From: Candidatus Gemmiger faecigallinarum | Lineage (GTDB): Bacteria > Bacillota > Clostridia > Oscillospirales > Ruminococcaceae | Length of the DNA stretch: 53,706 nucleotides | Direction: 5' to 3' | Assembly (NCBI GenBank): GCA_019120395.1 | Contig: DWVD01000093.1 | Span: 1-53,706 of the forward strand | Shown here: positions 8,101 to 15,959 of the stretch, piece by piece | How positions within the stretch are numbered: position 1 is the stretch's first letter | Layout of the letters: every line of letters starts with the position of its first letter | Notes under the pieces: model-generated | What the model saw: the letters and a program-made list of their open reading frames with translations, nothing else | Database searches by the model: none | Told to the model about the DNA's origin: nothing | Program-made: the position numbers and the translations under genes

Positions 8101-8630
8101 TACACGGCGGCGCAGTCCGCCTGGCCCACCGCCATGGCAAGCTGGGCGCGCCCTGCGGCCGCCTGCACCACATCGCCGGGGAACTTGTTCAAAAGCGAAG
8201 GCGGCGTGATGATCTTGCGCGCATTGACCGGGTCCGCATAGGTCTGGGTGCCAAAGTCAAAGGCGGCTTCGCTGTGTTCCAGCGGCCGCAAAAGCGCGCC
8301 CAGCATGCGGCCGGTGGTCTCGTCCACCGCCACCAGCATGCGGCGGCGCTTCAGCAGCGCGTCCAAGGTTGCCTGGGCCAGGCTGGTCTCGCCGGTACCG
8401 TAGACGGCGTCGCCAAAGCGGGCGGCCAGTTTCTGCGCCCACTTGTCGCAGTGCTCGTCGGCCATGGCCTGCGTGGGGGCGGACGCCTGCACGCAGACGG
8501 CAAACTCGCCGTCCCGCTCCAGCAGGCGCAGGCCGGTACAGCCGTCCGCCTGCGCCTGGCGCAGGATGGCGGTGACCTCGGCCGATGTCAGGCCGAACAC
8601 GCGCAGGATACGCAGCTGTGTGGACACCAT
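5145..8630 (-). CDS. Chimeric membrane protein: CinA-like half, sortase-B-like domain, SpoIID domain
   Basis: 1161 aa. Residues about 1-245 follow the middle and C-terminal halves of CinA (for example ARFGDAVYGTGETSLAQATL, then VAVDETTGRMLGALL where CinA has AESCTGG), but the catalytic motif is lost. A low-complexity Ala/Pro-rich stretch precedes a membrane span at about 492-514. Residues about 535-715 resemble class B sortase: VAGYLAFPG, His602 and Arg701 are kept, but the catalytic Cys position in LTLSTC reads LTLVSD (Asp694). An acidic and Pro/Thr-rich linker leads to a SpoIID/LytB domain (about 895-1161) with AYKAQCVAAH, Glu918 at the lytic-transglycosylase position, and GYGHGCGLSQWG. Likely a membrane-anchored, outward-facing peptidoglycan enzyme. 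The GGAGGTG site supports start 8630. It lies 123 bp downstream of cinA, same strand. Confidence 0.85.
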   Translation of the reverse strand: MVSTQLRILRVFGLTSAEVTAILRQAQADGCTGLRLLERDGEFAVCVQASAPTQAMADEHCDKWAQKLAARFGDAVYGTGETSLAQATLDALLKRRRMLVAVDETTGRMLGALLRPLEHSEAAFDFGTQTYADPVNARKIITPPSLLNKFPGDVVQAAAGRAQLAMAVGQADCAAVYMPATVGQAPFVLVCDHRGAAACALGPDLTDAAIANNILDLVRRRTLGLKFTPGTIQFRPGHERPLLLVSQAGQSKPGDTARFSLRRRKKRSSFEPMLDFDTAQIPKVAADAAAAAVAAVDRPGGRQEKSARPTPDNAASVAASAWAAAEQGWDADPAAPAAAGTAPASPAGKITFETAGAPDAASPRAAAGRGDTAFDFETGGAEAAAKYRSVRTGGGRRLNTAPAANRQQPPHSILDDDLPDLTSGLDPAAVRAAQAADDANEPSSLEDFQSAVRYLYDTPEPDGRETDAAAAMDEGQSRSLARIEKAEQRQRRTMLMVLAAFLLLVAVGAAALFFYFSTSLGAKPSPRGYGTAQFDQSAQDYLANAADKREDVAGYLAFPGMEGELVYLSGATTESAEEARPQVEGASYLGSDYPANTALAMHGSGLDGLSELETLRENAGFTLYLADGTYRYKVMAVYYQDGAETGAGAFDISGRELSDYGDYLDFVLGARARSLYDTAITVGDNASFLTLVSDAGTDGVRLCVTGRLIGENEDAQLAPAAITVQDDALLPAARYAASGQEMPDVTQLLARQMEWYATASAALPASADGGADGETGDGSGIDTDALNQSLEDLEAETEQLTSDVDKLLAGLTDRAGQAGASESDLNQGAEGAPPQQSISVDEIAAGRATPTPDATPEPTQAPSGDGGEETAPQPTPEPTAPSDGGGSSAEGETINVTMNGSQQTLDLVTCLAMIAQNELGSNAPAEAYKAQCVAAHCWIISQGGYPSVAGATPGEAALAAAREVAHVLVTYNGNVCFTPYFASASTGTASSADVWGGDLPWLQAVESPYDQSFATNWNTNGASSGTARFARQTVQQRIQEVLGIDLSGVDPNSWFKIVSANQYGWVSQIQIGPDGGPNVTRSGSWFRETLLAGQSVDGRSLRSQCFTVTYDSSNDCFIFDVYGYGHGCGLSQWGTIGYATNGWSYQDILLHYFPGTTLTTY

Positions 8631-8753
8631 GGGAACACCTCCGGGTGGTTGTGGTAGATTGGGGCCGCCCCGCCGGCGCAGGCCGGCACAGGGGACGGAC
8701 AGTCAGAAAAAGGGCAGATGCGCGCCGGCAGGGCGACGCATTTTTGCCGCGCG

Positions 8754-10064
8754 TCAGATGTCCAGCGCGGCAGGCTCGGCCAGGCAGCGGTCCGCCGGCG
8801 CGGCCAGCGCGCCCGGCAGGGGCAGGTCCAGCGCCATGCGGCGCAGCAGATCCAGCGCGTACAGCGCCGCCCGCGTACGGATAATGCCCCGGTCCTGGTA
8901 GCCGCCCAGCGTCAGGCGCATCAGATACACGCTGTTTTTGCGGGCGTCGCAGCCGCCCAGGTAGACGGTGCCCACCGGTTTGCCGGGCAGCGCGCCGCCG
9001 GGGCCGGCGATGCCGGTCAGCGACACGGCCAGCTCGGCGCCGGAGACCCGCTGCGCCCCCAGCGCCATGGCCGCCGCCACCGGGCCGGAAACGACGTTGT
9101 AAGTTTCGATCAGCGCCGGGTCCACGCCCAGCAGTTTTGCCTTGGCGGCCTCGGCGTAGGTGACAAAGCCGTAGCCGAACACCTCGCTGGCGCCGGGCAC
9201 GTTGGTGATGCGCTGGGCCACCAGGCCGCCGGTGCAGCTCTCGGCCGCGGCGGCGTGCAGCCCCCGCTCTTTCAGCGCGCGGACAACGGTGTATTCCAGC
9301 GCGGGCACGTCCACGTCGTAGGCGGCGTCCCCCAGCCGAGCGCGGAGCCTGTCCAGCATGGCGCCGCAGTCGGCTTCCGCCTGGGCGGCGGTGGCTGACC
9401 GGGCGGTGACGCGGATCTCGCTCTCGCCGGTCTTGCAGTAGATGGCGACGGTGGGGTTGGCGCTGTCGAACAGGTCGCCCACCTTCTCGGCAATGCGGCT
9501 CTCGCCCCCCAGCACGTGTAGCGTGCGGCTGTGGATGGTGCAGTTCTGCCGGCGCTCCAGCACCGGACGCACCTGCTCGGCCCACATGGCCTTCATCTCC
9601 CGGGGGACGCCGGGCATCAGGGCGGCGCAATGGCCGTTTTCATCCTCGAACCATGCGCCGGGCGCGGTGCCGTGGGCGTTGGGCAGTTTGTGCCCCCGCA
9701 CCGGCACCATGGCCTGTTTGCGGTTGTTTTCGGTGGGGGTGCGGCCGGTGCGGGCAAAAAAGTCCACGATCTTCTGCCATTCCGCCGGGTCGAACGTCAA
9801 TGCGTCGCCAAAGGCTTGGGCCACCGTTTCTTTGGTCAGGTCATCGTCGGTGGGGCCAAGCCCGCCGGAAAACACCAGCAGGTCGCTGCGGGCGCGGGCG
9901 GTGCCCACCAGCTCTTTCAGCCGGGCGGCGTTGTCCCCCACCACATGCTGGTGCAGCACGGTGATGCCCAGCTCGGCTAGTTCCCGGCTCAAAAACTGGG
10001 CGTTGGTGTTGACGATGTCGCCCAGCAAAAGCTCGGTGCCAACGCAGATGATCTCGGCGGTCAT
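8754..10064 (-). CDS. cinA: CinA: MoCF-like domain plus nicotinamide-nucleotide amidase
   Basis: 436 aa, full length for CinA. The N-terminal MoCF/COG1058 domain (ICVGTELLLGDIVNTNAQF, then SGGLGPTDDDLTKE) is an ADP-ribose pyrophosphatase in characterised members. A KH-like middle domain follows. The C-terminal PncC domain has AAAESCTGGL and SLTGIAGPGG and deamidates nicotinamide mononucleotide for NAD recycling; it is often linked to competence genes in Firmicutes. Start 10064 has an AAGGAGGGG site. It lies 55 bp downstream of thiI and upstream of the chimera whose N-terminus is a degenerate copy of CinA's second half. Confidence 0.92.
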   Translation of the reverse strand: MTAEIICVGTELLLGDIVNTNAQFLSRELAELGITVLHQHVVGDNAARLKELVGTARARSDLLVFSGGLGPTDDDLTKETVAQAFGDALTFDPAEWQKIVDFFARTGRTPTENNRKQAMVPVRGHKLPNAHGTAPGAWFEDENGHCAALMPGVPREMKAMWAEQVRPVLERRQNCTIHSRTLHVLGGESRIAEKVGDLFDSANPTVAIYCKTGESEIRVTARSATAAQAEADCGAMLDRLRARLGDAAYDVDVPALEYTVVRALKERGLHAAAAESCTGGLVAQRITNVPGASEVFGYGFVTYAEAAKAKLLGVDPALIETYNVVSGPVAAAMALGAQRVSGAELAVSLTGIAGPGGALPGKPVGTVYLGGCDARKNSVYLMRLTLGGYQDRGIIRTRAALYALDLLRRMALDLPLPGALAAPADRCLAEPAALDI

Positions 10065-10119
10065 GGGGATATCCCCTCCTTGGGAAAGCAGTTCAAACGG
10101 CAGGCAGCCGGCGTGCCGC

Positions 10120-11313
10120 TCACATTTCCGGGTCGTCCCCAATGCGGATGGGGATCTTTTCCACATTGGCGGCGGCTTCCCGCTCCAGCTCGGCCAGGCC
10201 GGGCATGGCGGCCTCGGCGGCCTCGATCTCGGCCAGGGTGGGCCGGGTCTTGGGGTGGGGCGGAGTGAAGATGGTGCAGCAGTCCTCGTACGGCTCGATG
10301 GAAGTCTCAAAGGTGCCGATCTCGCGGGATTTGGCAATGATCTCGGTCTTGTCCATACCGATGCAGGGACGCAGCACCGGCAGGTCCTGGGCGGCGTCGG
10401 TGCAGGCCAGCGCCGCCAGCGTCTGGCTGGCCACCTGGGCCAGGCTCTCGCCGGTGACCAGCGCCTGCATGTCGGTGGTGGCGGCCACCAGGTTGGCGAT
10501 GCGCAGCATGCTGCGGCGCATCAGCACGGTGAACAGCACGTCGGGGGCGTTGTCCCGGATGTACTCCTGGGGTTTGGTGTAGGGCACCACAAACAGCATG
10601 CAGTTGCCGGTGTACTCGCTGATCTCCCGTGCCAGCGCCACCACCTTGAGCTTGGCGCGCAGGCTGGTGTAGGGCGGCGAGGCAAAATGGATGTGGTGCA
10701 AAGCCAGGCCGCGCCGCGCCATGTACCAGGCGGCCACCGGGCTGTCGATGCCGCCGGACAGCAGGTTCAGCGCGCGGCCGCTGGTGCCCACCGGCAGGCC
10801 GCCGGGGCCGGGCACCTTGGGGCCGTGAATGTAGGCGCCAAAGTCCCGGATCTCCACCATGACCTCCAGCTGGGGGTTGTGCACGTCCACCCGCAGGTGG
10901 GGGTGCTTGGACAGCAAAAAGGCCCCCAGCTCCCGGCAGAGTTCCGGGCTTTTCATCGGGAAGGTCTTGTCCGACCGCTTGGCCTCCACCTTAAAGGTCT
11001 TGATGCCCCGTAGCGTCTGGCCCAGGTAGTCCTCGGCGGTCTGGCAGATGGCGGTAAAGTCCTTTTCGCAGACGGCGGCGCGGCTGAGCCGCGCGATGCC
11101 GAACACCTTGGACACCCGGCGGAACGCCTCGTCCATGTCGATATCCTCGTCCATGGGCTGGATGTACAGGGTGCTCTGGGCAGTGCGCAGCTTGAACTCG
11201 CCCAGATCCTCCAGGCGGGCGCGGACCGCCTTGGTCATTTTCGCCTCGAAGGTGCCGCGGTTCAGGCCCTTGAGGGCCATTTCGCCCTGGAATGCCATGA
11301 TGATCTCTCTCAT
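10120..11313 (-). CDS. thiI: tRNA 4-thiouridine synthetase ThiI
   Basis: 397 aa. ThiI uses ATP and persulfide sulfur to make 4-thiouridine at position 8 of tRNA. Visible in order: ferredoxin-like N-terminal domain, THUMP domain (about residues 60-165), and PP-loop ATPase with NLLSGGIDSPVAAW. The C-terminus carries ALVTGESLAQVASQT and the EDCCTIFTPPHP segment. No extra rhodanese domain is present, so sulfur must come from a cysteine desulfurase; one is encoded immediately upstream on the same strand, a pairing known from Bacillus (NifZ-ThiI). The ATG at 11313 was preferred to an in-frame TTG at 11322 because AGAAAAGG is properly spaced to the ATG. Confidence 0.93.
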   Translation of the reverse strand: MREIIMAFQGEMALKGLNRGTFEAKMTKAVRARLEDLGEFKLRTAQSTLYIQPMDEDIDMDEAFRRVSKVFGIARLSRAAVCEKDFTAICQTAEDYLGQTLRGIKTFKVEAKRSDKTFPMKSPELCRELGAFLLSKHPHLRVDVHNPQLEVMVEIRDFGAYIHGPKVPGPGGLPVGTSGRALNLLSGGIDSPVAAWYMARRGLALHHIHFASPPYTSLRAKLKVVALAREISEYTGNCMLFVVPYTKPQEYIRDNAPDVLFTVLMRRSMLRIANLVAATTDMQALVTGESLAQVASQTLAALACTDAAQDLPVLRPCIGMDKTEIIAKSREIGTFETSIEPYEDCCTIFTPPHPKTRPTLAEIEAAEAAMPGLAELEREAAANVEKIPIRIGDDPEM

Positions 11314-11398
11314 ATCGTTCAAACCTTTTCTGTTGGATTTCTATCTGTTGTTGGGACGCAGTTCAAAGTGCGGCCGCCGGCCTTTGCCTCTGACCTGC

Positions 11399-11434
11399 GC
11401 CGGGTATTTTCCACCGTTTTGTGGAAAACCCGGC
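11399..11434. repeat. Strong inverted repeat in the thiI upstream region
   Basis: GCCGGGTATTTTCCAC pairs with GTGGAAAACCCGGC across a short loop, between the cysteine desulfurase stop and thiI. It is not followed by a T-run on either strand, so it is not a standard terminator. A palindrome TACAATTTGTA (11446-11456) and an AT-rich stretch follow, which may hold a promoter for thiI. Confidence 0.6.
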
Positions 11435-11533
11435 TTCGTAAAATCTACAATTTGTATTTTTTTAATTTAATATACAGTTCGTTCCGGCACTTTTCGACAA
11501 TTCCCGTTCCCGCGCCGGTTTTCGTCTGCCGCT

Positions 11534-12691
11534 TCAGATGTGCTGCAGCTCGGTCAGGCCGGCGCGCAGGGCGTCCAGCAGGGCGTCCACGTCGGCCTCG
11601 TCGTTGTCGGCGCAGAAGCTGACCCGCAGGGCGGTGGCCACGGCTTTCTCGTCGCAGCCCATGGCCAGCAGCGTGTGGCTTGGCTCGCCCTTGTCGCAGG
11701 CGCTGCCGCCGGAGACGTAGATCTGCCGGTCGCTCAAGTAGCTGATAAAAGTCTGGCTGTTGACGCAGTTTGTGGAAAAGTTGAGCACCTCCGGCACCGC
11801 GTCCGCCGGCGAGTGGATGGTGACGCCGGGCAGCCCGGCCAGCCCCGCCCGCAGCCGTGCGTTGAGGGCGGCGGCATTGCGGGCATTGGCTTTCATCCGC
11901 TTTGCCCCCTGCTCGGCCGCCAGCCCCAGGCCGACGGCGTAGGGCAGGTTTTCGGTGCCGGGGCGGATGCCCCGCTCCTGGTGGCCGCCCAGATAGGGCG
12001 GGCGCAGGTGCTGGCGCTGGTTGTCGCAAAGGTACAGCGCACCGATGCCCTTGGGGGCGTGCACCTTGTGGCCGGAGACCGCCAGCGTATCCACGCCGGG
12101 CAGCTTTTTCATGTCCAGCGGGATGCGCAGCCAGGCCTGCACCGCGTCGATGTGCACGGCGGTGCGGCTGTTTTTGGCTTTGACCCCCGCCGCCAGCCGG
12201 GCGACGTCCTGCACCGCGCCGGTCTCGTTGTTGACAGCCATGCAGGCCGCCAGCACGGTATTTTTGTCCACCGCGTCGATCAGCTTCTGCACGTCGATGC
12301 GGCCGTCCGGCTCCGGGGGGATCTCCACCACCGCAAAGCCCCGGTCTTTCAGCGCCCGGATGGGCAGCTGGACGCTGGGATGCTCAAACCCGGTGGTGAC
12401 GATCTTGTCGCCCCACCCCTGCCGGGGAATGGCCGCGCCCAAAATCGCCAGGTTGTTGCTCTCGCTGCCGCAGGCGGTAAAATAGACCTCGTCTTTGGCG
12501 CAGCCAAGCGTCTTTGCAATTTTGCCGCGGGCGGCGGCGAGCTTGTGCTCGGCCAGGATCGCCGGCTCGTACAGGCTGGAAGGGTTGGCCCAGCAGGTAC
12601 GCATGGCGTCGTTGACGGCGTCGGCCACCGCCGGGTCCACCAGGGTGGTGGCGGCGTTGTCCAGATAATGCAGGTCAGGGTCGGTTCGCAT
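11534..12691 (-). CDS. Cysteine desulfurase (NifS/IscS family)
   Basis: 385 aa PLP-dependent class V aminotransferase fold. Starts with the signature YLDNAATTLVDPAV. The PLP lysine is in SGHKVHAPKG; GGHQERGIRPGTEN is the substrate-binding segment; the catalytic cysteine lies in SGGSACDKGEPSH, with the short loop typical of the NifS/IscS group. It would release sulfur from cysteine and pass a persulfide to ThiI, encoded directly downstream (221 bp), for tRNA thiolation; a wider Fe-S role is possible but no iscU-like scaffold is nearby. The start at 12691 has ACGAGG nine bases upstream. Confidence 0.92.
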   Translation of the reverse strand: MRTDPDLHYLDNAATTLVDPAVADAVNDAMRTCWANPSSLYEPAILAEHKLAAARGKIAKTLGCAKDEVYFTACGSESNNLAILGAAIPRQGWGDKIVTTGFEHPSVQLPIRALKDRGFAVVEIPPEPDGRIDVQKLIDAVDKNTVLAACMAVNNETGAVQDVARLAAGVKAKNSRTAVHIDAVQAWLRIPLDMKKLPGVDTLAVSGHKVHAPKGIGALYLCDNQRQHLRPPYLGGHQERGIRPGTENLPYAVGLGLAAEQGAKRMKANARNAAALNARLRAGLAGLPGVTIHSPADAVPEVLNFSTNCVNSQTFISYLSDRQIYVSGGSACDKGEPSHTLLAMGCDEKAVATALRVSFCADNDEADVDALLDALRAGLTELQHI

Positions 12692-12832
12692 GGTGGAAAG
12701 CCTCGTTTTCAAATGGTTTTCGGCGCGCGTGCCGCGGCAGGCCGCGCAGAAAGCGGGCGGCCGGCCAGGGCCGGAACGCCCCGCGCCCCGGTGCCGCCGG
12801 CAGGCAAAAATGAGCAGAGAAATACAGGTTAA

Positions 12833-12873
12833 ATTATAGCACGCCCCGGCGCCTGTGCACAAGCGCCGGGGCG
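12833..12873 (-). promoter_or_regulatory. Promoter region of the cysteine desulfurase with overlapping inverted repeat
   Basis: Minus-strand -10 TATAAT (12833-12838), preceded by TGC as an extended -10. The -35 region (TTGTGC, 18 bp away) lies in the loop of an 11-bp perfect inverted repeat, CGCCCCGGCGC and GCGCCGGGGCG (12842-12873). There is no adjacent T-run, so this looks like an operator or a structured boundary rather than a terminator. Confidence 0.5.
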
Positions 12874-12905
12874 AAAAATTCATGGAATTGTTGTGGGAAA
12901 TGCCT

Positions 12906-13919
12906 TCATTCCCCAAAATCCGCCGCCACCTTTTTCAGCATCTGGCGGATCGGCAGCTGATACGGGCAGCGGGTCTCGCAGGCGCCGCACTCGATGCAGG
13001 CGCCTGCCTTGACCGGGAGGGTGTTGTACCGCTCGTGCGCCCAGCCTTCCAGGCCGTAGCGGTTCAGGTAGCCCTGGAACAAAAAGCAGTTGGGGATCTG
13101 GATGCCCACCGTGCAGGGCGCGCAGTAATTGCAGCGGCGGCAGAACTGGGTGCCCAGGCTTTTGCGCACCTCCTCGCAGTCGGCCAGTTCCTCCTCGGTC
13201 AGGGGGGAGGTATCCTCGGCGGCGGCCACGTTCTGGCTCAGCTCCCGCAGTTCGGCCATGCCGGGGATGACAACCGTCACATCGGGGTTGGCCAGCGTAT
13301 AGCGGATGGCCAGGCGGCCGCTCTCGATGGCGCCGCCGGCCAGCGGCTTCATGGCGATGAACGCCTTGCCGGCGGCCTTGCAGCGGGCGATCAGGTCGGC
13401 GCCCTGCTGCTCGACGATGTTGTAGGGGAACATGATGGTCTCGATGTCGGGGCAGGCCAGCGCCTTCTCAAAGGTGGCGGCCAGGTGGGCGGTGACGCCG
13501 ATGTGCTCCACAATGCCCACCGCGTGGGCGCTTTTCAGCGCCTCCAGCGCGCCGCCCGGGGCGATGATGCGGTCAAAATCCTCCGGGCTGGGGTTGTGGA
13601 ACTGATACAGCTCGATGTGGTCGGTGCGCAGGCTGCGCAGACTGGCGTTCAGCTCGTCGGCCATCTCCTCGGCGGTGATGGCGCGGCATTTGGTGGCGAT
13701 GATAAATTCATCCCGCAGACCGCTCTGCTGCAAAGCCTGGCCGATCCATTCCTCGCTGACGGTGTACGCGCGGGCGGTGTCGATGTAGTTGACGCCCGCC
13801 TTGTGGGCAGCTTCCAGCAGCTCCCGCGTCCGGGGCTGGTCGATGCGCTGGACCGGGATCCCGCCAAAGCCCAGCCGCGAGACCTTCAGCCCCGTCGACC
13901 CCAATGAAACATATTGCAT
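12906..13919 (-). CDS. Aldo/keto reductase with C-terminal 4Fe-4S segment
   Basis: 337 aa. The TIM-barrel part shows FGGIPVQRI, YIDTARAYTVSEEWIGQAL (Asp and Tyr of the catalytic tetrad), IIATKC (Lys) and ELYQFHNP (His). About residues 285-320 carry two cysteine groups, FCRRCNYCAPC and ACIECGACETRCPYQLPI; the second is a CX2CX2CX3CP ferredoxin motif. This is the Fe-S aldo/keto reductase group common in anaerobic Firmicutes; substrate unknown. Start 13919 has GGAGGCG upstream. Monocistronic, with a promoter at 14009-14036. Confidence 0.88.
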   Translation of the reverse strand: MQYVSLGSTGLKVSRLGFGGIPVQRIDQPRTRELLEAAHKAGVNYIDTARAYTVSEEWIGQALQQSGLRDEFIIATKCRAITAEEMADELNASLRSLRTDHIELYQFHNPSPEDFDRIIAPGGALEALKSAHAVGIVEHIGVTAHLAATFEKALACPDIETIMFPYNIVEQQGADLIARCKAAGKAFIAMKPLAGGAIESGRLAIRYTLANPDVTVVIPGMAELRELSQNVAAAEDTSPLTEEELADCEEVRKSLGTQFCRRCNYCAPCTVGIQIPNCFLFQGYLNRYGLEGWAHERYNTLPVKAGACIECGACETRCPYQLPIRQMLKKVAADFGE

Positions 13920-14008
13920 AACAATAACGCCTCCGTTTTGTTGACTGTGACGATCGTGTTTCCGGGGCAGACCGGCATCCCGGACCCGCACAGCCGCATA
14001 TCCACATT

Positions 14009-14036
14009 ATTATAGCAGACTGTTTGTAAAATGCAA
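14009..14036 (-). promoter_or_regulatory. Promoter of the aldo/keto reductase gene
   Basis: Minus-strand TTGCAT, 16-bp spacer, TATAAT, with TGC before the -10 (extended -10). Confidence 0.6.
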
Positions 14037-14120
14037 TTTTTGTTTTTCTTCCTGTTTTTCCCCGGCAAGCCGCGCCGCCGGGCAGGTACGTTCCCGCCTG
14101 CCGACGGCGGCAAAAACACC

Positions 14121-14173
14121 CGGCCGCTTCTTTGCCGCTTTCAATTGACAAAGCGGCCGCCATGCGATACGAT
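14121..14173 (+). promoter_or_regulatory. Promoter of proC with flanking inverted repeat
   Basis: TTGACA (14145-14150), 17 bp, TACGAT (14168-14173). A 9-bp inverted repeat (CGGCCGCTT and AAGCGGCCG, 14121-14159) spans the -35 box and could be a repressor site. The rest of the 13920-14250 gap shows no gene. Confidence 0.55.
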
Positions 14174-14250
14174 AATACACATATATTATAAACTTCCGCG
14201 CCGCAGCCCGCCTGCGGGGCGGCCAATTGCAAAGGAGCGTGTTCCTGACC

Positions 14251-15051
14251 ATGCTATACGGTTTTATCGGATGCGGCAACATGGGCGGCGCGGTGGCGCG
14301 GGCGGTCTGCCGCGGCGCGGGCGCCGGCCAGGTGCTTCTGGCCAACCGGACCGCGGCCAAGGCCGAGGCCCTGGCCGCCGAGCTGGGCTGCCAGGCGGGC
14401 GACAACGCCCGGGTCGCCCGGGAGTGCCGCTACATTTTCCTCGGCGTCAAGCCGCAGATGATGGCGGATATGCTGGACGCCATCGCCGACATCCTGGCCG
14501 CGCGGCAGACGCCCTTTGTGCTGGTCAGCATGGCGGCGGGGCTTTCGATGGCGCGCATCCGGCAGATGGCCGGCGACGCCTACCCCGTCATCCGCATCAT
14601 GCCCAACACGCCGGTGGCGGTGGGGGCCGGCATGGTGCAGTACTGCGCCGCCGGTGTGACGCCGGAGCAGATGGCGGAATTTTTGCAGGCCATGGCCCCC
14701 GCCGGCCTGCTGGATCCGGTGGAGGAAAGCCAGATCGACGCCGCCAGCTGCGTGTCCGGCTGCGGTCCTGCCTGGGCGTATCAGTTTGTCGAGGCGCTGG
14801 CCGACGGCGGCGTGGCGGCGGGCCTGCCCCGCGCCAAAGCCCAGCTGTACGCGGCACAGATGCTTTTGGGCAGCGCCCGGATGGTGCTGGAAAGCGGCAG
14901 TCACCCCGGCGCTTTGAAGGACGCGGTGTGCAGCCCCGGCGGATCCACCATCCAGGGCGTGCGGCTGCTGGAGGAGCGCGCTTTCCGCGGCGCCGTGACC
15001 GACGCGGTGCTGGCCGCCTTTGACAAGACGAAAGAGATGGGGAAGCGGTAA
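14251..15051 (+). CDS. proC: Pyrroline-5-carboxylate reductase
   Basis: 266 aa, the usual ProC length. Last step of proline synthesis: reduces pyrroline-5-carboxylate with NAD(P)H. The Rossmann motif GFIGCGNMGGA is at the N-terminus; FLGVKPQ, MPNTPVAVGAG and the C-terminal signature SPGGSTIQGVRLLEE are all present. ATG 14251 gives the conserved start; AAAGGAG lies 13 bases upstream, which is long, and an in-frame GTG at 14239 is too close to that site. First gene of a proC-proB-proA run on the plus strand, so the full route from glutamate to proline is encoded here. Confidence 0.93.
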   Translation: MLYGFIGCGNMGGAVARAVCRGAGAGQVLLANRTAAKAEALAAELGCQAGDNARVARECRYIFLGVKPQMMADMLDAIADILAARQTPFVLVSMAAGLSMARIRQMAGDAYPVIRIMPNTPVAVGAGMVQYCAAGVTPEQMAEFLQAMAPAGLLDPVEESQIDAASCVSGCGPAWAYQFVEALADGGVAAGLPRAKAQLYAAQMLLGSARMVLESGSHPGALKDAVCSPGGSTIQGVRLLEERAFRGAVTDAVLAAFDKTKEMGKR

Positions 15052-15123
15052 GGCAAATGCAGAATCCGGAATGAGGAGTTTTTCCGTTCCGCCCGGCGAA
15101 ACCGCGGCGGCAGGGGGGTAAAA

Positions 15124-15888
15124 ATGCGTATCGTTGTAAAGATCGGCACCAGCACGCTGGCCCATGCGGGCGGGCGGCTGAACATCCGCCATACCGAGGA
15201 ACTGGTCAAGACCCTGAGCGACCTGAAAAACGCCGGGCACGAGCTGATCGTGGTGTCCTCGGGGGCTATCGGCATGGGGGCGGGCAAACTGCAGATCGCC
15301 CGCCCGCAGGACATGCCCACCAAGCAGGCCGCGGCATCGGTGGGCCAGTGCGAACTGATGTACACCTACGATCGGCTGTTCTCGGCCTACAACCACACCG
15401 TGGCGCAAATCTTGGTCACGCGGGAGGACTTTGACCGCGCCCCCCGCCTGATGAACCTGCAGAACACCGTCTACCGGCTTTTGCAGCTGGGGGCCATCCC
15501 CATCATCAACGAGAACGACAGCGTCGCCACCGAGGAGATCGCCGTGGGCGACAACGACACCATGGGCGCTCTGGTGGCCAAATACGCCCGCGCCGACCTG
15601 CTGGTGGTGCTGAGCGACATCGACGGCCTGTACACCGCCGACCCCCACACCCACCCGGATGCAAAACGCATCGAGACGGTGGCCGAGATCACACCGGAGA
15701 TCGACGCGCTGGCCGGCGGGGTGCACAGCGGCCTGGGCACCGGCGGCATGGCCACCAAGGTCATGGCCGCCCGCATCGCCACCGGCGCGGGGGTGGACAT
15801 GGTCATTGCCAACGGCGGCACGCCGTCGCTGCTGTACGACATTGTGGAGGGCAAGCCGGTGGGCACCCGTTTCATCGGCCGAAAGTAA
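15124..15888 (+). CDS. proB: Glutamate 5-kinase, short form without PUA domain
   Basis: 254 aa. Phosphorylates glutamate with ATP, first step of proline synthesis and usual point of proline feedback inhibition. The amino-acid kinase fold is complete: [35 protein letters not shown]-equivalent [12 protein letters not shown], and [12 protein letters not shown]. It ends right after the kinase domain, so it lacks the C-terminal PUA domain of the about 367-aa E. coli enzyme; short ProB proteins are known in other bacteria. Start 15124 is preceded by an AGGGGG site. Second gene of the operon, 72 bp after proC. Confidence 0.92.
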   Translation: MRIVVKIGTSTLAHAGGRLNIRHTEELVKTLSDLKNAGHELIVVSSGAIGMGAGKLQIARPQDMPTKQAAASVGQCELMYTYDRLFSAYNHTVAQILVTREDFDRAPRLMNLQNTVYRLLQLGAIPIINENDSVATEEIAVGDNDTMGALVAKYARADLLVVLSDIDGLYTADPHTHPDAKRIETVAEITPEIDALAGGVHSGLGTGGMATKVMAARIATGAGVDMVIANGGTPSLLYDIVEGKPVGTRFIGRK

Positions 15889-15959
15889 GCCCATACTGTC
15901 CGGACACCGGCGGGCGCCGCGCGCCGGCCCCGCCCCGTTTTTACAAGGAGGCGTTTTCC

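Noticed and set aside
4044-8657. A 1537-codon open frame on the plus strand
   Set aside because: It is antisense to ftsW/spoVE and the SpoIID-domain gene, crosses a repeat, and is rich in Arg, Gly, Gln and His as expected from G+C-rich antisense reading. No domain is recognisable.
15124-15888. Truncation of proB
   Set aside because: The kinase domain is complete and stops cleanly; PUA-less ProB proteins exist, so it is treated as an intact short form.
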